Source: Larix kaempferi (lineage: Eukaryota; Streptophyta; Pinopsida; Pinales; Pinaceae). From it: a stretch of DNA of 64,000 nt. Position numbers and translations under genes: made by a program. The notes beneath the pieces are model-generated. The model made no database searches, was not told the DNA's origin, and saw only the letters and a program-made list of their open reading frames with translations. The stretch is from positions 10,733,001-10,797,000 of the forward strand of contig BSBM01000994.1 of NCBI GenBank assembly GCA_027924585.1, in the 5' to 3' direction. Below are positions 47,251 to 57,119 of this stretch, one piece after another (position 1 is the stretch's first letter; each line of letters starts with the position of its first letter).

Positions 47251-48539
47251 TTATAAGTTCCACTTTATTTGTATTTAATTTTATTAACTAGCTAGCTAAT
47301 ATACTAGGCACGCATGAAGAATTATATTATTGTAATTATTTTTGTTGAGTTTTAATTTGCTCCTACATGTTGAAGCTTGCAAGATAGAGGGAAGAACATT
47401 TAGTATGACAATGTATTGCCTGAAATAGCGTTTCCTGTTAGTACAGATGACGAAGGCCCTGGAGTCTATTCAAATATTGGAAATTAAAAGTTCTAATATT
47501 ATCTCCTTTCATGACCACGTTGTCAGCACTATGATCGCAAAGGTAATGAATCAAATTAGAGGTTTTAAACTTGTTCATCTTAACGGCATGGATCAAAAGG
47601 TTTACTGGTCATTTTTTTCTATATGGAGTTCTTCCGAAAGTATGTGCAGGTAAAGGAGGTGGGAGAATCTATGGAAGCGGATGGATTAAAACAAATGATC
47701 CTTCACACTGCTTCTGAGTATGGTTTCCCACATCAACCAAACTAAGATGGAGAACACTGAAAACAATATAATTGTACATTGAATTTGGATTGGCGTCAAC
47801 CATTCAAATGCTCCCTGGAATCAATATTGGATCTGAATGGTACTTTTTAAACTGGTGTGGCAGGGTTTTTTTAATGCTGAGGAGACGTTTTGGTTTTCAA
47901 CTATTCTGTTGTTCTCATATCCATCGACCTAATTTTTCTGTTGTTCTCGCATCCATTGACCTAATTTCGCTCGCCCAAGCCTTCTTGATTTCTATTTTTA
48001 TATTATTTTTAATTTTGAAATATATAATTTAAATTAAATTAAATTTATCATTATTTTTTAATTTTAAAATATATATTATATTTAATTTTAAAATATATAT
48101 TATATTTAATTTTAAAATATATTATATTATTTAATTTTAATTTTAAATTTATTAAATATTAATAAAATTAATTTTTTTAGTTACTCAAGTTCAAAATGGA
48201 TCTAAATGGATTTAACTCTTATCGATAATCATTAAAATGGTGTGAGTTTTTAGTTTTAATTTCTTATCTATATGTTGAAAAATATATACTACTTTACCCA
48301 CATTGCCATTTGCTCTTGTGAGAAAGAGTTGTTTACATTGTCACCAACAATAGGTGTTTCATAGGAAAAGTTTTTGAATAGGAAGATATTACAAATACAA
48401 ATACTTTTTCCCCACTCAAGAAGAACAACTCTTAAATATGCACATATATACATGCAAACTTAAATTGAAGATTAACCAAACAATACCTAAGTATTAAGCT
48501 TCCATTGCAATTAAATTTAAGTGTTGGTGTCTTGAATAT

Positions 48540-50050
48540 AGACAAAACTTTCATTAATATATCAATTTAAAATTTGAATATAGACAAAACTTTCATTAAT
48601 ATATCAAATTGAAATTCTGAAATTTCAATTGATCAAATTTTACAAAAATTTCAATTGAATTGAAATGAAATTAAAATCTCGAATGTTTTCAATTGAAATT
48701 GATTAAGATTTTACAAACATTTAATTGAGATTTGATTTGAGGTTAAAATCTCACTTGTTTTCAAATGAAATTGATTGAGATATTACAAATTTTTAAAAAG
48801 AAATTAAATTAAACACTAATATAGAAAAAAACTCTCTCAAATAATTGCTTGAAATTTTATAAACATTTAAAAAGAAAATTAAAATTAGATATGAATATAG
48901 ACAAAACTCTCATTAATATATCAAATTGAAATTGATTTGAAGTTAAAATCTCAATTGTTTTCAAATGAAATTAATTAACATTTTACAAACCTTTTAAATG
49001 AAATTGATTAAGATTTTACAAACCTTCAAAAAGAAATTAAATTAGACACTAATATAGACAAAAGTCTCTCAATTGTTTGAGATTTTACAATTTTGAAAAA
49101 ATTTAAAATTAAATTAAATTACACACAAATATAGACAAAACTCTCTCAAATAATTACAAAATTTTAATTTTAAATTAAATTAGACACAAACAATTATTTG
49201 AGATTTTATAAACATTTAAAATAAAATTAATTATTTAAGATTTTATAAACATTTAAAATTAAATTAAATACAATTATAGACAAAAACTCTTGAAATTTTG
49301 AAATCTCAATTATGAAATTTTACAAACATCTATAAAGATCAAATTTTAAGAACATCTATAAATGAAATTAGACAAAATTCTCATGAGTATATCAAATTTT
49401 ATAAACATTTATATCAAATTGAAATTCTGAAATCATAAAATTAGATAAAATTCTCATGAATATATCAAATTTTATAAACATCTAAATGAAATTAGACAAA
49501 ACTCATGATTAAATCAAGTTTTACAAAACATCTATACGAATAAAACTCTCATAAAATGGACTTTAACATTAAAATCTCAATGAATTTCAAACATCTATAA
49601 TAAATAAATTAAACAAAACTCTCATAAAATAGATTTGAGTCAAAATCCCAATTAATTTAAACTATGAATTTAAAATCTCAATTAGACAAAACTCTCATAA
49701 AATAGAGTTGAGCCGCTAAACCGTGAGAGGAATTTCTTTATCCCCAAGTACTTATAAAATTGCTCAAACAAAGGGAGAGCAAGGAAAGACTAATGCCGAA
49801 ATGGGATCCGAAACTATGCTCTCAAATCTGAACCGCGGACAGGGTTTTTTCGAAGTGCAGTTCGCGACACGGGGATTTAAAGAGGCACGACCGTGAGTTA
49901 AAATCTCAATTAATTTGACTAAAATCTACCATTGATTTTAGACTCTAAAATTAAAATCTCAATTGTGATTTGGATTTGGCTAAAATCTTCCATTAGACTC
50001 TGAAATTAAAATCTCAATTGTTATTTGGATTTCAATTGCGATTTGGATAG
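48540..50050. repeat. Degenerate AT-rich repeat tract
   Basis: The words ATAGACAAAACTCTCA, AATTGAAATTGATT, GATTTTACAAACATTTAAA and TTAAAATCTCAATTG recur dozens of times in shuffled order and variable spacing over 1.5 kb. It resembles an old satellite or slippage-expanded sequence. Confidence 0.75.
49708..49915. other. GC-rich island inside the AT-rich repeat tract
   Basis: About 210 bases of balanced composition with GAACCGCGGACAGGG and CAGTTCGCGACACGGGG are embedded in the AT repeats. Its edges both carry CCGTGAG (49719-49725 and 49908-49914). Repeats resume directly on both sides. No protein or RNA family is recognised. Confidence 0.55.
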
Positions 50051-50703
50051 AAACTATCAAAGAAAACCCATATAACTTTTGAAACAAAACACAGAACACA
50101 AAACTTAATAGACTTGAGAAAACTCTAAAAAAAAACCATGTAACTTTTAAAACAAAACACAGAACTTAAATATGTTTTAAATAAATATATTATATTTTAA
50201 AATAAAATCTTTGGATGATGGTAGCCAGTGATATATTTTAAAATCTCTTAATAACTTAAAAGAGAGAAATATGTTTTAATAAATATATTATATTTTAAAA
50301 TAAAATTTTTGGAAATGGTAGATAGCCAATGATATATTTTAAAATCTTTTAATAATGATAGATAAACAATAAATTTAATTGCTGTAATGTTAAACTTTTC
50401 ATTGAATCACAAATTTTAACAGGCCACCCATTCCACATGGCTCAATTATCAGAGAACAGCACTAAAATGAAGTTAGAACCAAGAAACAGCTCTTATCAGA
50501 GCAGAGACTCATAATTCTCTGAGAATTTATGTGTATCTAATTGTATATTTTTCAATATAATCTATATATATTATGATTTGACTAGGTATATCAATTATGT
50601 AGAAAAACAAGGTTCACAGGCATCTACCCTACTTATATTACATACAACATCTACCCTACTTATATTACATACAGTAAACGCAGCTTCAAACAAAAATGCA
50701 GCT

Positions 50704-51746
50704 TCAAACATGGATAATACGAAGATACTCCCTCCCAGACGAAGATACTCCCTCTTCGTTTGATATAGAGGGTGATATCATCACACGTTCACCCGGTTTC
50801 CAATTGGGCGCAGGAGTGGCAATGGGATGCTTGGCTGCCAACTGAAGAGAATCCACTACAGGCAGCACTTCATCAAAATTTCTTCCAACTGTGCTGGGTA
50901 CAGAAAACTCAGCTTCAACTGCTTGAAAACATACACCAAACCCTTTTTTAACATGAATAAATCAAATATACACCAAACCCATGAATTTTTTAACATGAAT
51001 AAATCAAATTCAATGAGAAAATAAAAGCTGACCTACTCACCCTTTTATCTGGACAAAAAATATTCAGGGTTCTGGAGGGCAATGGTTTTCCATTTGCATC
51101 TCTCTCGTCCAGGTCCAACATGTTCAGCTGCTGGAAAATCTTCCTATCTGGATCTGCCAATATGGGGTACTTCACCTTTTTCCCAGGTTGTAAAAATTAC
51201 TAACGACCATCATATTTTAATCTGTAAAAACACCATTTCCATATATTTCAAGCTATACTAAGCGATCATTATATGACAAAAATTATTAACTAACCGCCAA
51301 AACTTCAATATCTGCCACCCAAGCTTGATGCTATGTAACATCGTCGCCTGAGAGCCCTACAAGTTTTACTCCATGCTTTTCAAATTCATCACTGTACTGG
51401 GCCATCCTTGCAGTTTCACTCGTACACACACGGGTAAAATCCGCTGCAATCAAAGTTCAAAACCACACAATGTAAGAATTTACACACAGATATATATACA
51501 ATTGACAAACCCAGATCATGTTGTAATTTTACTAGATTTTTTAAGATGATAAAGATGATAGCCCAATTATCTCCAATATACCCCAGATCATGTTGTAATT
51601 TTACTAGATTACTAGATTTTTTGCTTACCAGAGTGCAAAAAGATGATAGCCCAATTATCTCCAATATACCCATACAGCTTGATATGGCCATGAGTTGAAA
51701 CAACCTCAATATTTGGAACAACATCTCCCAGTGTGAGACTCAACAT
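50704..51746 (-). pseudogene. 1-Cys peroxiredoxin (PER1-type) pseudogene
   Basis: 1-Cys peroxiredoxins reduce peroxides with a single catalytic Cys; plant members are typical of seed nuclei and cytosol. Exons on the minus strand: 51629-51746 (MLSLTLGDVVPNIEV, THGHIKLYGYIGDNWAIIF), 51295-51443 ([16 protein letters not shown] with the peroxidatic Cys; family has Pro where Arg is), 51041-51187 (KVKYPILADPDRKIF, NGKPLPSRTLNIF) and 50704-50918 (KLSFLYPA, GRNFDEVLPVVDSLQLAAKH, NWKPGERVMISPSIS). Damage: TAG in exon 2 after GDDVT, the exon 3 acceptor reads AA instead of AG, a frameshift after YPA in exon 4, and a C-terminus shortened and replaced by a duplicated GAAGATACTCCCTC-type segment. Exons 2 and 3 keep exact phase. 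Confidence 0.92.
51504..51672. repeat. Partial tandem duplication in peroxiredoxin exon 1/intron 1
   Basis: CAGATCATGTTGTAATTTTA followed by CTAGATTTTTT and GATGATAGCCCAATTATCTC recurs at about 51510-51587 and 51589-51668. One copy overlaps the end of exon 1 (DNWAIIF), so intron 1 contains a second, broken copy of the exon end. Confidence 0.85.
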
Positions 51747-53984
51747 GATCTTCAATTCAAATAAGGCTAACAAACAATAGACTGGAATCCAAAATTCATA
51801 TGTTGGCTAAGGTTGAGCAATGTCAAATATATAGTTATATGCAGCATAAAAAACAAGTTATGTGGCTTTCAGGAGGCTGTGCATGCTGCAACGTGCCACT
51901 TCAGATTATAGTAATGGGAAAATTTTTACAGTTGGTATCTTCAAATAGCCACACGTGACAATAAGTCTGTCATGGTTGCTTTGTGTTCGGCATGAAGTTA
52001 TCAAACGGCTTGGAGGAGCATGCACGAAAAAATTAGTATACTAATAACGAGTTGGAGGACCACCGATGGGTGTCACATTGACGCAGCCTACTGTGGGTTT
52101 TTGCTGCCACAACTCCTCTCAATGCGACGTACAATGTCAAGGAATTTGAACGATATCTGCTCCACTCCAAGTTGAAGATGTCATTGTTGTGAAAGATGCC
52201 TAGTAATTCGAGTTCAATCTCGGCCTTGGCTCTGATGTCAAGGCGCAGCAGGGAGTTCAATCTCGGCCTTGGCTCTGATGTCAAAGAAAGTGCCCCTCAC
52301 TAAACTCAACCTAGCAACCTCTTACAAAAGTAAAAACCCAATGTTCTCTAAAATTCTAAGCTTGATTTGAAAGGCATTGCATTTACTAGTTATTAGCAAG
52401 GGATCATAACCTTAGTAATTCTGTAACCTTCTCTAGAATTCTAAAATCAACGTGGGAAGCATTGTAATTTTGGTAATTAACAGGGGATCATAGCCTTAGC
52501 CTATGGATGAAGGAACATATAAATGTAAAAAGTCACTTAAGCATTAGGTATGTTTTTTATATATTAACTTTTAACAATTTCACGAAGGAGGTATGGGTTG
52601 TTACACTTTCAATGGAAAAAAAATAAAATCAAGTGCAGAGCTTTCAAAATCTTTGCTTTTAAATATTATTTATATAAGCAGCTATTAACATTGGCACTCA
52701 AGGGCAGAGCTTCCCGACAAATCCTAAAACTCTTTAAAGATAAATATAACAATCAATTAATCGTTATGATGCAAAATCCCTCACTTTGGCAATGCATTAC
52801 AGGATTTACAACACTGAGTGGCCGCCATAGCCTTAAATTAATAGAGTTCCTGAAGAGTTCAGTTCTACTGACATAATGAGAACTAATGGCTTCAGACAGA
52901 GATTTTAATTGACAAAATCACAGTAAAAAACTTTTAGCTTATTTCTACAGGTTAAAGGGAAATATATTATGCTTTATGTCACTTCAAGAGTGGATTAAAG
53001 CTTCACCAAGAAGCTATAAAGCTCGAGCCATTAAAGTGACTTATTGCTGTGATGGGATGTCTTGGTTGGAAACTTTAGCATGCGTTATGCTAAAATGGTA
53101 GATCATTTAAATCCTTTGTAGACGAGGTACTAATCTCCTGATGAGTTGCTTACGTTTTACTTTACTTAAGCTCACATTTTCAGGATTTTAGTGACACTTC
53201 ACAATGACGTGTGCTCGTTGTTGGGAAGGGAAAAAACGAGGCAAAGGTCATTAAATTAAAGTCAATCACTATCTAAATAAATGTTTTATTTTAATTTTAT
53301 TTAATATATAATATTCAATATATTATTTAAAGGTTATAAAATGTAAAAACTTATAGTTACTAGACCAAATTAATAGGAAGTTAGTTATATATATGATCCT
53401 CTTAGAGGACATAATAATATGTCTCACGCAAATATAAAAAGGTAGTTTTGTAACAACTCATAATTGGGAATGGTTACATATAGATAATTTCTTAATGGGA
53501 TTATAATCATTCATTCGCATGTACTTTAGGGGTACTTCGAGCCTCCGGGATTATAATCATTCATTCGCTAGGGGTACTTCGAGCCTCTTATGGAGGTTGT
53601 GCAACATTCTCAATGGAACAAGAAAGTTTACATAAATCATTTAAGGATTTAGGTTTTCAATATATGTACAATTTCTATGTTGATGATTTATTAATAATTA
53701 GATTTTTTAATTTTATTTGAGTTATATATATATATACAAAGGATTATATTTGTTATTTCTTAATAAAAATTAAAATATAAATTATTGATTCTTAAAACTT
53801 AGTTTTAATGTATAAGGATCAGAACTTACGAGATTAATACAGTTTTCAAACTTTTTATTATATTGAGAGAGAGACATAATTATTTCCCTATCTCATTTAA
53901 TTTTAATGCTTGAGGTTTAATATGCATGAAATTGATTCCAATATCAAATTAACAAAAATCACAAAATAGTTTATTGAAAATTTT
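51747..53984. other. Intergenic sequence between peroxiredoxin pseudogene and LINE
   Basis: No gene is recognised. A 32-base word (GAGTTCAATCTCGGCCTTGG then CTCTGATGTCAA) occurs at 52208 and 52253. A further tandem duplication is GGGATTATAATCATTCATTC followed by GGGGTACTTCGAGCCTC (53498-53588). The open frame 52033-52284 (minus) spans the first repeat and has no family match. Confidence 0.6.
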
Positions 53985-53998
53985 TTAGTCATCTATTA
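53885..53998. repeat. Direct repeat flanking the LINE, left copy
   Basis: Contains GAGGTTTAATATGCATGAAA, CAAAATAGTTTATTGAA and TCATCTATTAG. The right copy is at 56218-56325. Confidence 0.7.
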
Positions 53999-55228
53999 GT
54001 TCATATCTTTAAAAGAAGAGATAAAGACAACCTCTGTAATTATCGAACCACTATGATTAGCCCTCTTTTAGCCAATTTATACGACATTATACTTGAAAAG
54101 AAGATTAACACATGGCTAGAAAACAAAGGAAAGCGGGCTAAATACCAAGCAAGTTTCAGAAGACATCACTAAAAAATGGACCACCTTGTTATGCTTAGGA
54201 TCATCGTAGAGGAGTGTCATAATAATAAATCCAATATTTTTTGTCGTTTCGTGGACTTTCTGAAAGGTTTTGATAAAGCGCATAGAAATAACCTTTGGAA
54301 TTTAGAATATAAGAGTTAAAATTTCCTCTCGAGTTGAGGGTTGTGACTATAAGGTTATATGATAACATCATTTCCAATTTCAAAAATACTAAGTGATGGT
54401 CGTAGGACATTAATTGTAATATTGGAGTTAAGGCAAGTTGGCAAGCTAGAAGATTGTTTAGAAAAGGAAAGTTGCACTAGCACGACCTTGGAAAGAATAT
54501 TCATCATGCTTCTTTAATATGTCGACGATATCGGTCTTATGGAAAGGTGCACATATGATCTAGATATGCAATTATGAATTCTCAAGGATTTCTGCACCAA
54601 TATGGGCATGATTGTTAACACTAACAAAAACAAAAGTTATGATTATCAAGTCTAATAAGGGTACTTATGGAAGTTTTTCTTATGACAACAGAATCTTGGA
54701 GGAAGTAACCTCCTATAAATATCTAGAAATTGACTTCCATTAGAATCTCAACTGGAACTATAGCATTGAGAAGAGGATAAATGAGGGGTCGAAAGACTAC
54801 TTTGATCTTGAAAACAATTATAAATCGGTAAACCTTGTAATCTGGGACAAAAATAAATTTCTCTTTAAAATGCTCATCACTCTCGTTATCTTATATGGAT
54901 GTCAAGATTGGGGATGCAACATTCCATAGAATCTTGGAGAATAATTGAGCAAATCCATAAGCGGTTTATTACTTATAATCTAAAAATTAAGAGAAACACG
55001 TCCAATCCTATTCTCCCCTTAGAATCAAGGCCCTCTCCCATTGAAATCATGGCTATGATTAAATATCTAATGTGCAAGAACATATTAAATAATATAGGAG
55101 ATGACCAACTTCCTAAAATTTCTCTTAACTCCAGCCAAAAACACTTTCACCTCAACCAGGGATGGATTAAAGATGCCATGACTTGGTTAAATTATTGGAG
55201 GATTGATGAAACTTCATATTCTAAAAGT
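53985..55228 (+). pseudogene. LINE (non-LTR) reverse transcriptase fragment
   Basis: Conserved non-LTR RT blocks appear in changing frames: DNLCNYRTTMISPLLANLYD (family NYRPI..L), EKKINTWLENKG, YQASFRR followed by DHLVMLR, FVDFLKGFDKAH, then YVDDIGLM (the YxDD catalytic box) near 54525, and downstream an open block 54899-55231 with LGMQHSIESWRIIEQIHKRF (thumb region). There are many stops and frameshifts. No endonuclease domain is found upstream, so the copy is 5'-truncated, as is common for LINEs. Confidence 0.82.
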
Positions 55229-55234
55229 TGATGA

Positions 55235-55400
55235 TTTGGGTCATAATAGGTGGATTTTTCTTGCATGATTTTGAAAAAATGTGGTAAAAAATTTTCAAAA
55301 TCTAGGTTACAACTATCAAGTTTTTGAATTTTGGGTTCCCCGGGGGTTCTTGAGGGTGTTGAATCCATTTCTATCATCAAAATATCGATTAAAAAATGGA
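55235..55400 (+). repeat. Dispersed repeat shared with 43652-43800
   Basis: It matches the copy upstream of the glucanase pseudogene (CTAGGTTACAA, GAATTTTGGGTTCCCC, GAATCCATTTCTATC). It lies between the RT and C-terminal parts of the LINE and is either part of the LINE or nested in it. Confidence 0.65.
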
Positions 55401-55489
55401 ATAATTTTGATCTTGCAAAATAAAAAATGCCAAATTCCGGGAAAACATGTTTTATAGCCCAAATCGTTGAATTTTTAGACATATTCTTG

Positions 55490-55960
55490 ATGAAACTACC
55501 ACGCTACAAAATATCGATAACATTAATTACATTATTAATTCTACTTTCAAAGATAAAATGTGGTGCATAAAATAATTAGAGGTAAAAAGAAAATTTGGAT
55601 ATTATAAAGAGATCATTAACCCTAATCTCGAGGATCAAAATTATCTTTCTATCTTAATGAGCTCAAAGAAAAAAATAATATTTACAAGATTAGAATGGAC
55701 TCTCATGAGCTCCATAGTGAAACTTGGTGTTGGACAACCCCTAAAACACCTTGGGCTGAAAGGATTTTCCATATATGCGAGTCTATGAGCATGGAAGATG
55801 AAAATCACTTTCTCTTAGAATTCTCAGCTTTAACCCACATTAGATCTGAGTTTCAAAATATTTTCTCCCATAGTGACCTTTCCAACCTTCTAGATCCAAA
55901 ACACTAAGCTAGAGACACTTCTCTTTAAGTTTTTTGAGCATAGGAATAGTATTTTAAAGA
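55490..55960 (+). pseudogene. LINE C-terminal (zinc-knuckle) region
   Basis: Read through frame changes, the segment gives IRMDSHELHSETW then ERIFHICESMSMEDENHFLL with FSALTHIRSEF, which matches the C-x-x-C...H...C C-terminal motif found after RT in plant LINEs (usually C-x2-C, E-DE-HFLLEC, then Arg). The final Cys is Phe here. A CATCATCATCAT run follows at about 56025, possibly the simple-repeat tail of the LINE. Confidence 0.72.
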
Positions 55961-56217
55961 AAATCAAATAATCTCTATCTTTTCTTTTCTCTTAAGGTCT
56001 CATAGACTAAAAGAACATAAAATACCATCATCATCATAAAGGCTCATATGCAATTTAGGGATACTTTAATCCTCTTATATAAGTTGGGGTAGGATTCTAA
56101 ATTGAACAAAAAACTCTAAAGAAATCATTTTAAGGGTTGTACAATTTTTACTTACAATATTCATGTTGTTTATTTTATCTAATTACATATATATACTATG
56201 AATTATTGCAATTTATT

Positions 56218-56325
56218 AATTTCAATGTTTCGAGGTTTAATATGCATAAAAAATGCCCATAATCTCAAATGAAAAAAAATTCCAAAATAGTGCATTGAAT
56301 ATTTTTTATTCTTCTATTAGCGAGC
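56218..56325. repeat. Direct repeat flanking the LINE, right copy
   Basis: Contains GAGGTTTAATATGCATAAAA, CAAAATAGTGCATTGAA and TTCTTCTATTAG, the counterpart of 53885-53998, about 2.2 kb away. Confidence 0.7.
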
Positions 56326-56754
56326 ATGGAAATGAAGTTGGAAGTTCATATAGTATCAAAGAATTTAGTCATTGCATTTTATGATGATTATGAATAACTT
56401 TAATGGATTGATATTATAAATAAATATTTCACTCCTTCATGTGTAGCTTTTGGAGAAGATTCATATTTTCCATTAATTAAAGTAAAATACTTATAAAATA
56501 TAATAAAACATTTTAATTTGAAATTGTAAACCATAATTAAATGTATATGGATAAGTTCATGTTATATATATATATGTATATATATATAAACACTCATTCT
56601 AACCTATATTCATTAAATATATTTTAAACCTATATCCATTAATTAGTTTATAATTTAAAACTTAAACAAATAAATATTAAATAAGTTACATCATGAATAC
56701 TAGTTTAATTTACTTTAGCTATAAGTTAATCATATTCACTCATTTTAAATTTTA

Positions 56755-57110
56755 AATTTAATGGAGAGGCAACGGGGAGGGAAGCGAGGTGTCTTATTTG
56801 ATCCTGGTGGAAATGTATTTTGTATGGGGACCTAGGATGTAAGAATAACAATAAAGAAGAATGGCTTACGCTCTTTCAAAGAATTGAGATCGTTGCTTCC
56901 TTAAATCTACCAAAGATCCTTATTTTTAGAGACTCTTTAATTGTTATCTACAAAATACAAAAAAATATGAAAATACATAAAGTGACATTGAGATGTCTAC
57001 ATTGAAAAATCTTAAATCTCCCAAAGGTCAATAGCAACATTTCTTTCTTCGATATAAAATGAAGAAATAGTGAAAGGGATGACTCTTTATCTAACGAGGG
57101 CATATAATTG
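56755..57110 (+). pseudogene. RNase H-like (RVT_3) fragment of a LINE
   Basis: Two frames together give GGKRGVLFDPGGN then GDLGCKNNNKEEWLTLFQRI, LPKILIFRDSLIVI and IHKVTLRCLH, in the order of the plant LINE RNase H domain (first strand with catalytic Asp, NN(Q)AE helix, second strand with Asp and Ser). Stops at about 56834 and 57003 break the frame. It could be the 3' part of the same LINE as 53985-55960 or a second fragment. Confidence 0.72.
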
Positions 57111-57119
57111 GGCCAAGGA

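Larger units (their letters stand above)
44325..47760 (+). mobile_element. CACTA (En/Spm) DNA transposon E, 3'-truncated
   Basis: It begins CAGTAGTGGATTTGAACCC, matching the terminus of D, followed by the same subterminal block, then transposase exons 45028-45240 and 45825-46186 and TNP2 core segments up to about 47250. The right end is not found: no inverted CACTA terminus is visible after 47250, so the element is truncated or its end has diverged; 47760 is only an estimate. Exon 1 has a TGA. It points in the opposite direction to D, which lies 43 kb away. Confidence 0.85.
47770..50703. other. AT-rich, low-complexity sequence with degenerate repeats
   Basis: 47990-48180 is almost pure A/T with ATATATTATATTTAATTTTA repeats. 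From 48540 to 50050 short words recur many times (see separate entry). A GC-rich island lies at 49708-49915. No coding or RNA gene is recognised. Confidence 0.65.

Noticed and set aside
47447-47653. Open frame after the CACTA transposase core
   Set aside because: No match to the known C-terminal part of TNP2-type transposases could be seen; may be decayed element or unrelated sequence.
52033-52284. Minus-strand open frame of 83 codons
   Set aside because: It covers a duplicated 32-base word, has no family similarity and no supporting splice or promoter signal.
53590-53700. FYVDDLLI-like translation resembling a copia RT box
   Set aside because: Only about ten residues match, no neighbouring RT motif is present and the frame is short; chance is likely.
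55192-55482. Minus-strand open frame of 96 codons
   Set aside because: It is antisense to the LINE/dispersed-repeat segment; the plus-strand translation is the one shared with 43675-43800, although I cannot fully exclude the minus frame.
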